From contig CM043958.1 in NCBI GenBank assembly GCA_014529385.2, positions 126,744,817-126,808,816 of the forward strand: DNA of 64,000 nt, written 5' to 3'. The translations under genes and the position numbers were made by a program. Source of the stretch: Adiantum capillus-veneris (Eukaryota; Streptophyta; Polypodiopsida; Polypodiales; Pteridaceae). Shown here piece by piece: positions 20,362 through 32,118 of the stretch (its first letter is position 1; each line of letters starts with the position of its first letter). The notes below the pieces were generated by a model that saw only the letters and a list, made by a program, of their open reading frames with translations, searched no databases and was not told the DNA's origin.

Positions 20362-20980
20362 TGTTTTAGGGCAAAACTACTCCCCTGTTCATACTCACGA
20401 GCACGACACAGACAACATACTTATCATCCAATGACACGACTAACCCGTAGGTGCACGTAGGCAATCTCGTTAGCTTGTCAGGCTGAGACCAATCTACACA
20501 TACGCACTTTTATGATGCATCAATCATTAAACTTGGTAGAATGCAACCCACTCTATCCCTAAACTCTCACAACACCGTTTACACTTCCAATGAACTCGGA
20601 ATCGCATCAAACTTACTAGGCACCATCCTCTCACTAGGATATACTTACCTATAAGTCTAATCTCACCAGATTTGAACCCTAGTTATCTCGAATACAATCG
20701 CGATAGACTAACAGGTCATAATCCAAAAGTGGGCGAAACTTAAGTTTATGAGTATCTATGTGTAGCTAATCTCTTTCTCATTCCATAAAGCACTTGATTA
20801 TTGAAAACAGACACTGTTTGTGCTACTTACAAGCAAAACAAGCTCGAGGAAGGATCGATCGCGATCAGCTCGAAAAGGTGAATGCGTGGTGTGGGCGCGT
20901 AGCTCTCAGAGAGACTACCACAATGGTGTGGTCACGTCGTGAATCCGGTGAGGGAGAAGCGCGTAGCGAAGAAGATAAGA

Positions 20981-21049
<69 letters not shown>

Positions 21050-21323
21050 ACTCGTACGACACAGAATTAATATTCAAATGTTATTCAAAAATGGTTCTAA
21101 GGTGACTTTTATACTTTAGTCACCTTAGCTCAAAAATGTACATGGGGTTCTCTTACTCCTTATTACAAAGTGGGAACAAATCTGAGTCCTGACTAACTGA
21201 TTAATCTTTACATAACCCAGACGAATGGATCAAAATGATAAGACGTCTTTGACATAAAATGAGAATTTGATATGCTTTACAAGATGGGCTCATTACAACA
21301 GTTGGACCAATGGGGCTCCAACA
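20362..21323 (-). repeat. LTR B: solo LTR of family T with 5-bp target duplication
   Basis: The 962-bp LTR (TGTTTTAGGG...CTCCAACA) is flanked by GCTGG at 20357-20361 and 21324-21328. No primer site or polypurine tract adjoins it. It lies in the leader of the copia copy and is a product of LTR-LTR recombination after insertion. It keeps the palindrome half site (20698-20709), the TATA inverted repeat (21097-21128) and a long (CT)n tract. Confidence 0.93.
20981..21047. repeat. (CT)n microsatellite in LTR B
   Basis: Uninterrupted CT run, about 20 bp longer than the tract in LTR A. Confidence 0.95.
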
Positions 21324-21328
21324 GCTGG

Positions 21329-22767
21329 CATAAGCTGTCTAAGAGAAGTGTCAACAAATATGGTGATCAATGTAACAAACAAGTGAGCAAAACCGCTCAA
21401 ATGATACCAAAACACCACACCCGCTCTAATCCAAGAGCACTATGTGGTAATCGATGAAAATATCATCAACAATCTCTCTCCTGAAGAGATTACCACATGT
21501 ATGTCAAATGACATAATCTGGTGAGCAAACACTCTCACAATGCGATGCCAAAACACTATGGCAAAGCTACCACTGAGTGCCAAATGCAATCAAAAAACAA
21601 TTGCAAACCATGCACATAAACTCACAAGAAAAATCCGAAAGAGTTTCGACAGTATTTGGCTATCTAACCATAATAACAAAACATGCCATAAACATACTCA
21701 AAACCATGAGCAAATCATGCACAAAATCCGCACTCAAGTATACATGAGCTACCCCAAAGTCTCAACTCCTTAAACTTGGAAAACAATCCTGTAATCTGAA
21801 ACACAAAGTGCATCAACCGCACTCTACAAGCGAAGCATATACTAGCATAAACTTGGATGCAAACCAACCAAAATATGGCACAAATTGATGCTCAAAACAG
21901 CTGAAAATCAGCCCACATATGCCATTGCAAGGCGAAGAATGCCATCTGCCAAAAAGTGCACATCATGTGCATCCATATGGCAATATAAACAGGCATCAAG
22001 CATGTACCAAATGTGTAGCAAAAGAGCATCCAAATCAGCTGAAAATTCAGCTCACAATCATGCTAAAAATGCTTGCAAAACTCTTTGCAAATCTGTGCAC
22101 CACACTTTCCAAAATCCGCTCAATCGCATAAGTCAATGCACATAACCAGTGATGAAGCCACTCTCAAACCTGAGAGTCCACAAGAATGCATACATCCACG
22201 GAGTGTTCTCAATGTGTGCACATAAATTTGTGTTGAAAATATCAACCCACACTCTCTTCACTGAGAGAAAAACATCAATGCGCAAAACAAGAGAATGACA
22301 AAAGCTCAATTCGAGCTCTCTGAATGTAGCAAATCACCACAATATGCATACATAATCTTCAACTTTTCGAATACCCTGCACCCTGTCAGCCTATATCTTC
22401 CAAACCGTTCAGAATTTGCAAAAACTTCCTTCTGCAAAGTTGTAGACCACGCAAACACGTTTGGGGTTGATGGGAATGGACCTGAAATGTGCTATTTTTA
22501 TAGGTCGAAACAGACCTGTAAAAATCTGCACCTGTGTACCCTAGACGTGCAGGCAGTCTGAGTGACGTATCTCAAAACTGGTAAACATTTTCAGAAAACT
22601 TTTTTCTGCAAAGTTGAAGAGGAAACAAAATCGGTCAAGCCTTGCAAGAATCAGCTTGAATGAAGACGTTTTGGTAGGCCAAAACAGATATGCAAAAACA
22701 TGCTGCAGTTTTTGCTGCTTCTCTGCTTGCTTCCCCGCTGAGCTCCAATGGTGCTCCCAATCCTTGT
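21329..22767 (-). other. Leader of the minus-strand copia
   Basis: Noncoding, A-rich sequence between the primer site and the gag start. No gene or repeat beyond the inserted solo LTR is supported. Confidence 0.55.
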
Positions 22768-22779
22768 GCTCTGATACCA
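22768..22779 (-). promoter_or_regulatory. Primer-binding site, tRNA-Met type, of the minus-strand copia
   Basis: TGGTATCAGAGC on the minus strand, two bases from the LTR end, is the standard initiator-tRNA primer site of plant copia elements. Confidence 0.9.
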
Positions 22780-22781
22780 GT

Positions 22782-22957
22782 TGAAGTGCGCAAATAGGAG
22801 CGTGTATGAGTGTGTGCAACAATGGAGAAGAGGAGACCTTGCAGGGGCTAAAACTCACTCTCTACATATGAGCCCTCTTATTCTATTATGTCCATAATGA
22901 ACAAGTATAGAGGGTGGGCACCTGGCCTAACCGGCCACATGGGGCTTTACCCCAACA
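22782..22957 (-). repeat. Short 5' LTR (176 bp) of the minus-strand copia
   Basis: TGAAGTGCGC...CCCAACA, bounded on the left by the primer site and on the right by integrase coding of G2, into which this copia inserted. Its 3' LTR is not in the window, so no target duplication can be checked. Confidence 0.8.
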
Positions 22958-23592
22958 CTGATTTGTTATGGATGACCATAAATTCATTAAGCAAATACTC
23001 GATTACCTCACTTAAGAAATGAGTTTTCCTATCACTGACAAATTCTATTGGCACCCCATATCTTGTGAAATACATATTCATATAAGAATGCGGCAGTGGT
23101 TCTGGCATCATTCTTTCGAGTTGCTTTAGCCTCGGCCCACTTAGTCAAATAGTCCATAGCTACAATGATATATTGAGCTTGAGTTCTATAAGAAGGTGGC
23201 TGTAAGGGCATGCTATCTACTCTTGTTGGCATTTTTGCTCCTTGACAAGCATCACATCTTTGAACATATTCTTTGGCATCTGCAAAAAGTGTTGGCCACC
23301 ATATGTCTGCCATTAAAATCGCTCTTGCGGTGGTCTCGCTAGAAAAGTGACCTTCAGCTAATCTAGCATGTGCTTGTTCTATAATTGAATTATACTCGTC
23401 TTCATTTGCACAAAGATGCAAATGTTGATCCTTACCTATCTGATACAATTGGTTTCCAATAAGAGCATAGTCTCTTGCTTCAGTTTCAGTTGCTCTTTGA
23501 CGGCGTTTACTCATATCCTCAGGAAATGTTCGTCTTCTTAAGTAAGTGACTAGATAGTTACTCCACTTAGGAACATGTGACATTTGGAACAA
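22958..23592 (-). pseudogene. G2 Ty3 integrase fragment
   Basis: The minus strand encodes an HHCC zinc finger (HARLAEGHFSSETTARAI to CDACQ) and the start of the catalytic core (AMDYLTKWAEAKATRKNDAR), then after a frameshift near 23060 YGVPIEFVSDRKTHFL with the second catalytic Asp. Coding is cut at 22958 by the copia LTR, before the catalytic Glu. The protein is therefore incomplete. Confidence 0.88.
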
Positions 23593-24310
23593 TGTTGCAT
23601 GAGATATGGGTGTCTAATTTTGACATTGAGGACAATCCTTTACAAAAGAGCGAACATCACTTCTCATAGTTGGCCAAAATACTCCAAGTCTCAAGATCCG
23701 TTGCATATAGTTTGGTCTTCCGCAAAGTGAAGTCCTACTATGGTAATATGTGCTTCACTTAGGTAGTGGGTTTTCTCTTCAGGATTAATGCATAAGAGCA
23801 ATATTTCATCTCGATTTCTTTTGTATAGCCTACCAGCTAGTAATTAATACATAGCCGATAACTCAATTAATCCAATTGTAATAGGAAGTGGTATTTGCAA
23901 ATCCACTTGAGCTATGGTTATCAATGATACCATATTTTCCGACCATCGACGTATCATTTCCACGGAGAACAGATAGGCATCTGGTAGATCATCATCTACT
24001 CCTTTAGGTGATTCCCCTAAAACAATTCTTGCCAAATGATATGCTCTTTGAATGAGTAGTGTCCTTTTTCACAGCTACAATGAAATCAAATTCCAAAAGA
24101 ATGATGAACCATCTCACTATTCTTCCTATGCTGCATGGCTTGTTGACCAAGTACAATAAGGCTCTGTGGTCCACAAAGAACACAAATTTGTTTGCTAATA
24201 GGTAATATCTATACTTTTTTACGCTTGCATACGCTTCATGAATGATTCTTCACACTCATCAGTCCATTCAAAGTGTGTAATCAAGCTATACATGGGTTTT
24301 GCAATTATAG
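23593..24310 (-). pseudogene. G2 RNase H remnant
   Basis: After the RT thumb (HFEWTDECEESF) a deletion removes the first part of RNase H. Translation resumes at YLLANKFVFFVDHRALLYLV and WFIILLEFDFIV, the C-terminal half. The linker to integrase (ISFGKN..., 23844-24035) has several stops and frameshifts. Confidence 0.7.
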
Positions 24311-24311
24311 C

Positions 24312-25259
24312 CTACATGTAAATGAATAGTCTGTAATATCCACAATGTCCCATGAAGGCTTGAACCCCCTTGACTGTTGTTGGTCTAGGCAAATTAGCAA
24401 TAACATGAATTTTATCCATATCAATAGCTATGCCATTTTTAAACACTATATGTCCAAGAATTTTTCCTTGTCTACCTATGAATGTGCACTTTTCAGGATT
24501 TAAGAAAATCCTATAAAGTCTACATTTTTTGAATACCTTTTTGAGGTGTTCAAAATGATTAGCCCGGATTGATGAATGTACGCATAGATCATCCATATAA
24601 AATTCCAAGAATTTCCTAAGATATTCTTTAAAATCATGGTTCATCAATCTTTGAAAGGTGGCAGGAGCATTAGTTAACCCAAAGGGCATAACCCGATAGG
24701 CAAAAATACCCCATTCCGTTGCAAAAGCAGTTTTATGCTGATCTTTTGGGTCAACCAAAAGTTGATTGTATCCCAAAAAGCCATGTAAGAAGCTGTAAGC
24801 TTCTTTTCCCACAACTCATTCTAAAACATGCTCAGTGATTGGAAGATGAAAGTTGTCTCTAATGGTAGTTGCATTCACTTTCTTGAGGTTGACACACACT
24901 CGTAATTTTCCATTCTTCTTGAGTACTACCACAATTGGAGACACCCAATCTATGTGTTCAATTTCATAAATGAATTCGGCTTCCTTTAGATTTTCAATCT
25001 CTTCTTTGATCTTCCTGGCAAATATTTCATTATATGTGTATGGCGTTTGTCTACTTGGTTTTGCATCATCTCTCATGGGTATGGTATGTTGACAGATTTC
25101 TGGATCAACACCCTTGAGATCCTTGTAATACCAAGCGACGATATCTCGGTATTCTTTTAATATGCTTAGTAAAATCTCTTCTTCTTCTTCTGTTAGGTCA
25201 TTTGCAATGTAGGCAGGCCTAGGCTCTTCTCCTGGGTCAGCCAAATCTATCTTTTTCAC
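24312..25259 (-). pseudogene. G2 Ty3 reverse transcriptase
   Basis: The N-terminal half (24816-25259) has YNEIFARKIKEEIENLKEAE, WVSPIVVVLKKNGKLRVCVN and the FHLPI motif. The second half (24312-24812) has FGLTNAPATFQRLM, the catalytic FYMDDLCVHS (YMDD) and VKGVQAFMGHCGYY. A TGA-type break near 24814 separates them. The sequence style and tRNA-Asp primer suggest the non-chromovirus (Tat/Athila-like) branch of plant Ty3 elements. Confidence 0.9.
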
Positions 25260-26106
25260 GTTTCAGGCCCTTCGTAGGACTCACCCTGTTTTCGTAGTTC
25301 TCTAACAGGTTATTCGACAATGATTTTTCGATCTTGGAGAGTATATTTCTTGTAATGGGATGGAACACTCATTACATGTTTACCATCCTCTTCGATGGTT
25401 TCCATTTTAGTAGTATATATCTCCTTAGAGCTTTTTTCAACTGTTGATACTTCTTTTTCTGCTCAACTCGTGTCATGGTTGAATCTTTGTCTTGTTTCTT
25501 TGGCTTTGCTTGAATCTCCATGTTTTTGACATTTCTGGATTTTCATTTGAAGGATATCTGCTAGTGATTTTATCATTGACACAATCATGTGCATCTATCT
25601 GCATTTCGTTTGAAGAATATCTGCCAGTGATTTTGTCCTTGACACAATCATGTGCATTTATCTGCATCAGGGACTGTGTTCTACTGGAGACTGATGGCAT
25701 AGGTCTAGCTTTCACGTTTCTAGTGTCGCTTCTTCGTCTATACCATTTCTGTCTTCTCAATTTCTGGTTTGGAAAGTCAAAAAACTTTTCCTCCCCTCCT
25801 TTCATGAGTACCTTAGCTCTCATATGTTCTTTTTCCGACCCCGAATCTTCTGAGGTAGCTGAGTGTTCTTCTAGCTCATCTGTTGCATCGTAGTAGAGGT
25901 CTAAAAAGACTTGTTGAGCTTTCATCAAGTCCTTGGGTTCCTCAATTTCATCTTCAATGTAGAGGGTTCAAATCATTTGGATGAGAATTATGTCATACCC
26001 GTTCTCATTGCAAAATTGAGTAGGCATATACGTATTCACACATACATCCATTGTCGCTAAAATTTGAGTCCACTCAAATGGCTCAAACAAATGCTCTAGA
26101 AAGGGT
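25260..26106 (-). pseudogene. G2 protease-RT linker
   Basis: Open segments such as 25473-25928 are polar and contain a short tandem repeat: two near-identical units of about 78 bp (about 25535-25690) encoding MQINAHDCVKDKITGRYSSN-like and MQIDAHDCVNDKITSRYPSN-like peptides. No enzyme motif. The linker connects the protease to RT in the usual Ty3 order. Confidence 0.6.
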
Positions 26107-26621
26107 TCAGGTACATAGGCTTCGTCGGTGCAATCCCTTTCTAAGATACATTCTCCTTGTTTTAAGCTCCCGTTTTCTGAAGCTCCATGGAAGCTTAGTT
26201 TCAGCCGAAGAGACTGAATCGAACTCTTGTATGGGGGTTTTCATGACATCTCTATAAGTGTGATCTTTTAGATTAATCCTTGTTATAGATCCCACTTGCT
26301 TCAAGTACAGATAATTGTTTCCCCAATCTTGGATAAGCTGTACCTGTTGCATGAAAGGTCTTCCCAATATGATTTCATAATTGAGTTTCTTTCTAAAGTC
26401 TACTATAACAACAGTATGTTGATATTCAATCCACAGGAATTAACTACCACTTTTTCAAGCAGTCCTAAGGGTCTTTCAATGTGTCCATGAGCCAATTGCA
26501 ATTTCATTTGAGTTTGTCTAATGGCTGGTTGTCCCCAGGATTCCCATAATGCTTTTGTGGCTATGGCTATGCCTGCCCCACTATCCACTATTGCCATGGT
26601 TTCAATGTCATTATATTTCAC
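26107..26621 (-). pseudogene. G2 retropepsin-type protease
   Basis: AIVDSGAGIAIATKALWESW carries the D-S-G active-site triad. Further on, after a break near 26400, GRPFMQQVQLIQDWGNNYLY matches the hydrophobic G-R-P segment that closes the retropepsin fold. It would mature the gag-pol precursor of an intact element. The frame is broken between the two parts. Confidence 0.8.
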
Positions 26622-27733
26622 TAGAAGGTTGTGTTTCCTTCGTTCCCTTCGTAGTATTCTCCGAATTTGTTCATTGGAATAGATCGAATCTCTTTGTTAT
26701 TCATTTCGTGTTTCAGTTTTTCTAAATTTTGTGCGATAAGCCCCGTTATTCCCACCTTCTCTAGGGTTTTTTGTAGATCATTCCATAAATATGGTCTGAG
26801 TTTCAATAGTTCTCCCAAAGTAAGAATGTATTGGATGGGTGTAGACATGATTGAATGGATGTTGTCTACTTCTAGGGTCTAGTCCGCTCTTTTTACTTGA
26901 GTGGTGTTACACACTATGGATTCATCTTCGTTATCTCCCAAGTCAGAGGGTAATGTTTTCAAGGTCAATGGTTTACAATCTTGAAGCTTCAGATTCGCAA
27001 TCCCCATACAAGGATTGTACATCCATGTCCATATCAGAAGGTAGGTTGTCTAACCAAACTTCCTCTATAGGAGCTAACTTTAGAGTTAGGCTCCCATCAT
27101 TGATCTCTCTAACTTTTTTCCATAAGTGCCCTAGCCACCAGTCTTCTTCTACAAATGGAATTTCGTCTAAGGCATCTTCGCTATCCGGCACTATAAGTTC
27201 TGGCTCTTTTGGTTCAATGTGGGGTTCTATCACCACTTCAGATTTTTCTTGATTGTCTCTTACCACAGGCTCCTCAAGTTTTGTCATACTTTCGAGCTTG
27301 GGTTTTTGTTTTTGCAACATTTCTTGCATGATTCTTACCAAATTTTGATAAGCTTCAAGCTTAGCTGCTTCCATGTCTGGAGAAGGATAGTTTTTCCATT
27401 TGTTTTCCATGTTTTGGCTTGCTTTAAGACCCGCTTGGTAGGCTTCCAAGGTTGCATTCATAAGCTCAAAAATTTTATCAACATCCTCTAGATTTCACGG
27501 TGGTTTCCTTGATTTAGCTTCCAGTTTCTTTCACCTTTTCCTGGAATAGTTGTTTTGCTTTCTCCTCAATTTCAGCCCTTTGTTTTTGTTTTCTCATCTC
27601 ATACCTCTTGCTTTTGCTTCTTTTGGGTGTTTGAGAGGCAATTTTTGTATTCTCCAAATCATCAGAGGAGTTATGTTTCTTTTTCTTAGCCCGGGCTCTG
27701 GTGATTACCTTGATTGGAACAATCGGTTCACTC
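26622..27733 (-). pseudogene. G2 gag-protease spacer
   Basis: Acidic and helical segments (26621-26848 and 26973-27461) such as LEAYQNLVRIMQEMLQKQ and VEEDWWLGHLWKKVREI. No known domain. They lie between the zinc knuckles and the protease and may be a gag C-terminal extension. Confidence 0.55.
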
Positions 27734-28084
27734 TCAAGATGAGCTATTAGGTATCACTTGGACTACGTTTACTACTGCTTTATCTTTGTTTAAAGGAGTT
27801 TTAGGACAACCTTCCAAGAAGTGTCCTCCCTTTTTAAAACATTGTATGCAATAAGCTTCAACTGGCTTGAGGTTTTTGTCAGGCTCTGGACATTCATTTT
27901 TCCAATGATCATCTGCACCACAGTTATCACAGTTTCCCATTCTTGGCTTAATCATGGGTCTTACCATAGGAGGTCTAACACCTTGATTAGCCACATAATA
28001 CATTGGTGCAAGCTCTCGTGGAGCATAAGTCACAGGTTCTTCCATTGGTGGTGGATGTGCATTATACCAATCTCCTTCTACCAT
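27734..28084 (-). pseudogene. G2 gag nucleocapsid with two zinc knuckles
   Basis: CDNCGADDHWKNEC fits CX2CX4HX4C exactly. CIQCFKKGGHFLEGC is a second knuckle with one extra residue (CX2CX5HX4C). Nucleocapsid knuckles bind the RNA genome. Pro/Met/Tyr-rich flanks (28126-28311) complete the segment. Confidence 0.85.
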
Positions 28085-28125
28085 TACTGTAGATGGACTA
28101 GGCTCAACATAGAGTGTAACAGGTA

Positions 28126-28977
28126 CTAGTGCTTGTCATCTATGACTCCCTCTGGATACATGTACTTTACATGCACTGCATTATCTCTTGGATATGGAGG
28201 TTGTTGACCCAATACGAATTGAGGTCTTTCCAAACCCATAGGTGGTCTTTGAGCTGGTGCCATGTTAGGCTGGTATCTGTACATTGGTTGTCCTTGTGAC
28301 CTCATGGGCACGTACTAAACATTCCCATCATACTTTGGTCGGTAGTAGCATTCCATTGGTCTCATGCTTGGTCCATTTATCCTCAATTGCACACCATTTC
28401 TGCGGTCTAATCAGTTGTCCTTGTTGAGGTATCCCTTGTCCTGGTCCTCTCATAGGTGCTTTTTGCATGTTATTCATCATGTCATTCATCCTTTTGAGCA
28501 TGTCTTCTATGACTGAAAGTGGTGCTGCAACAGCCGTTCCCACTTGTGTTGGTTTAGTGGATGTTGTTTTCTCACTTTGGTTATCCTTAGGGACATCTTC
28601 TTCGTTGAAAATATCGCAATTGTCTCCTAAGTCAATAGCATCTGACACACACTCTTCTAGGGTTGTATGCTTCTTGCTATACAGTATAGCATGAAGTTCT
28701 TTATTTAGTAGTTCCTCTAAAAACAATGATACTAGTCGTTCTTCTGTAGGTATCTCTAACTCTGGGCATCTAGCAATGTATTGTTTCATTCAAGTTACAC
28801 AATCCCTAATAGACTCACCTTGTTTCTCCTTAAAACTGTAGTTTGAGCTACTGTATTGTGTTTGATCCCCGTTTTGGAACAAGCAGCTACAAATCCTTGA
28901 GCTAATGTGTCCAAATCCATGATTGACCTTGGTGGAATGTTTTGGAACCATGTCAATGCTTTTCCTTCTAATGTCAT
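28126..28977 (-). pseudogene. G2 gag capsid-like domain
   Basis: MTLEGKALTWFQNIPPRSI, FVAACSKTG and ARCPELEIPTEERLVSLFLE are typical of the Ty3 retrotransposon gag domain (capsid). A frameshift near 28820 and a stop near 28793 interrupt it. Downstream is a Pro/Gln/Met-rich linker leading to the zinc knuckles. Confidence 0.82.
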
Positions 28978-29289
28978 TCCAAACCCCTCGAATTGAGTAT
29001 GGAAATCGAATATGCGTTCCGCTCTTAGAACTTGCTTAAAGCTTGCTAAGTGGTCATATGGATCCTTTGATCCACTATATTTTCTGACCCATTTTTGAAA
29101 ATCAGCTGGTCTGACACGTCTATTTGGTTCAACTCCCGGTCTCCTGGCAGTTGGGGTCCTGTTCCGAATCCTTCAAACCAGTCTAATGGAAATAGGGACT
29201 CAAGTAGCCCTGAACTGGCCTTAGTGTCACCCGGTTTTCTTCATGATGAGGTGGTTTCTAGTTTCTTTTAATTACTCTCAGAAGATCTC

Positions 29290-30117
29290 TCACGCACGGT
29301 GTTCATCTCTTGGAAAAGTTTCTGGTCCTTGGCCCAATATCCAATCCCTTATTGAATATCCTTGATATTTGGTTTGTTCTACCTCCTTTGGAGTCATCAT
29401 AATAAAGTTGTTGTTATAACAATCCCTAAACAGGTAGGTTGGTATATCTGTTGATCCCTTATCCTTGATCTTGAAGATATAGATGATCTTCATGGACGTT
29501 AATTGTCCTGATTTGGCATGCAAAGTCCATAGAAGATCTTTTATATTTCTATCCTCCCAACAATAGACTCCGATCCTAGGATTATCCGTACTGAACCGTT
29601 TCAAAGGCTTCAAATCAACTTGATCGTATCCCTCGAATTCTAAGGTTGGTGGTCCTTCTTTTACGGCCATATCTAGAATTATGGTATTTACTTCTAACCC
29701 CCATTTGTCTATCACGTCAGGGTCTTTGACTTGTAAATATTGAGTTCCGTTTCTATCCATGTACGTTTTTCCTTATTTGTTTGCCCTGATCTCCTCTTTG
29801 AACTCAATACCATGGTCATCAATGCAAACAGCATACTCTTCGTTAGGATCTAGGTAAACCTGAGCTCCATGGCGATTAGTCTTATAAAATGAGAGTATAT
29901 GCTTATAGCGCATTGTCATTCCGGTTTCTGAGTGAGTCGAATAGGAAGACATTTCAGATGTTGAATATGAAAAAGTGTCTGAGACTTCTTCAAGAATAGT
30001 GTGGAAAGAATTTCCTTGATTCACACTTTCTTCGGTGGATACTCTACTAGAGGTTTCCCCAAATATGCCCTGATTTTCTACTACACGACCAGATCTAAGG
30101 TTCATAAAGACTTGCAA
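29290..30117 (-). pseudogene. G2 gag N-terminal segment
   Basis: The frame starts near MNLRSGRVVENQGIFGE (ATG about 30102) and crosses an in-frame TAA at 29773 into MDRNGTQYLQVKDPDVIDKW. The LRSGRV motif recurs in element G1. The rest is unrecognised. The 5' leader with palindromes lies immediately upstream on the minus strand. Confidence 0.65.
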
Positions 30118-32098
30118 AGCCCTGGATAGAGTACTTACCTTTGGATTGACTTGTTGTCAATTTCTTCCACTTGACTGGATTGCAACTTCTGTCAACCTAC
30201 CGATTCCTTGTCTGCAACCTGATTCCTGTATTAATTTTTATCAAGTTAGCTATTCTTTCACAAAGACTGTATAGTTTTTGCCAGCTATTGTGTTTCGTCT
30301 ATGTGTATCACTTCAATTCGAGCTAATTTAGTCAGCAGTTGAGATTTTCAGACTCGACTTTGGCAAAAATCAAAGGATTAATCTGCAACCTGGAAACTGA
30401 GTGAACACGTACCAATTTGAATCCGATTGAATCCAAAATTGCCCGGTGGCTTCTCTCTGTAGCAATAGTAAATAATCACTATTATTTACTTTTGTCAGGT
30501 TTTTGCACTTTTGGGCTTGGTTTGCCAAGTATACAACGTGTTAAGGTCCTTGGACAAGTTTCAACAAGTTTGGACAAAATATGTTCAAGTTTATCAATTG
30601 TTTTGTGTCCGCAGCCTCGGTTTTCAAGAATCTGGCTTAAGTCTGACTTTTGTGATCCAAATTTCACCAAAATTGATTTGTGTGGTCTACTTGATATGCT
30701 TGACCTTGTGGTATGCTCAAATATGCAAGATTGTCAATTTTTGAAGCGGATGTAAATAATCACGATTATTTACTCTAGCTTTTTTTTTTGCAAGTTTTTG
30801 TCCCAATCTTGACACAGATCTGTTAAGCACTTCAACTTAAGGTCTCTAGCTAATTTTCATCAAGTTTGGACAATTTTTGATCAAATGGTTCTCAGTTTTT
30901 TATCCGCAGACTGACTTTGCAAATTTGGTCACAATTTCCAATCCAATGATCCAAATCTTATCAAATTCTGTTTGTGGGCTTATTATAACATGGTAAAACT
31001 AGTGGTATGCTAACTTAGTAAAAAAAGTTGAAAAATGGGGTAGATGTAAATAATCGCGATTATTTACTTCTGGTAAATTTTTGCATCTTTTTGGTCAAGT
31101 GACCATGTACACATGTCTATCACATCAATATAAGCCTATGAATCAAACTTCATTAAGTTTGGACAATTTTTTTCCCAATTTACACTCGAGTTCTCGAAAG
31201 TGAGTATAAACTTTAGTTTTTACCCAGTTTTTTGTCAGTTTGGTGATCCAAATCCAATGTGCCTTCACAAAGGTTGTTTGTACACATGCAATGAGTCACT
31301 GGTATCACCCTTAGTCAAATTTGAGCTGAAAGTAAATAATCGGCAATTATTTATTCCAGGCTTAAAATGAACCTTTTTTTGCACTTTTTTTCGTGGACAG
31401 TCTTTTCATGAGTTATTTTAAGGTTGGGAATCAAGTCAAAACTTAATTTGGCCTAAAATATCAAGAAAAAGTAAATAATCTGAGTTTTTACAAACTCTTG
31501 AAATTTTTACCTCAATGTGTCCTTGAGCTTACCCACTGGTTCATACAACTTTTAAGCTTACTCTCCGGTCGGATTGAGTGGTTTGAGTCTTGTCGTGCTA
31601 TTTTCTAGCCGTAGACCTGAAATTCTGCAACTTCAAATAACAACTCACAATGATTCTTTCAAAGAGAGCAATATTTTGAAATCTACCTCGGATCCTACTT
31701 ACCCTACTCCTAGGTTTTCGTGCAATGGGGTTGTGGAAAGTGTCCACAAACACTCCTTTTCTTGCTGCTTACCCTACTCTTAGGTTCTCATGCAATGGGG
31801 TTGTGGAAAGTGTCCACAAACACTCCTTTTCTTGTTTTTTATGGTTTTTTGAGCATTGACCTTAATACTTGTCTCGTCTATCAATCATTCTCAAAATCCT
31901 AATCTATTTCTACAATCCTACAATCCTAAAGGCACTCAACAAGTACGATTACTTCCAAGCTATCTCTACACAGCAAAAGGCGACAATCTTAAGCTATGCG
32001 GTTTTAAAAAGAAAGTTCTTACTCTAGGAGATCCTAGAGGAAGTTAAAGGATAACTTCACAAAACGCTCATGCTTTTTCCTAGTTTATGTCTCTTCGA
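30118..32098 (-). other. G2 5' leader with palindrome array
   Basis: About 2 kb, noncoding and AT-rich, between the gag start and the tRNA-Asp primer site. It contains five palindrome sites (separate entry) and a duplicated ~73-bp segment at about 31695-31840 (CTTACCCTACTC(C/T)TAGGTT). Confidence 0.7.
30468..31480. repeat. Palindrome array (GTAAATAATCG type) in G2 leader
   Basis: Sites lie at 30468-30489 (centre CACT), 30752-30773 (CACG), 31046-31067 (perfect 22 bp, CGCG), 31332-31354 (disrupted centre) and a half site at 31471. Starts are 284, 294, 286 and 139 bp apart. Intervening sequence is not obviously the same from unit to unit, so the palindromes are the most conserved part. Confidence 0.95.
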
Positions 32099-32116
32099 TC
32101 CCCGGCAACGGCGCCA
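32099..32116 (-). promoter_or_regulatory. Primer-binding site, tRNA-Asp, of G2
   Basis: TGGCGCCGTTGCCGGGGA on the minus strand, two bases from the LTR, is the standard tRNA-Asp site of plant Ty3 elements. Confidence 0.92.
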
Positions 32117-32118
32117 AA

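Noticed and set aside
20865-21077. Arg/Glu-repeat ORF
   Set aside because: Translation of the (CT)n tract of the solo LTR.
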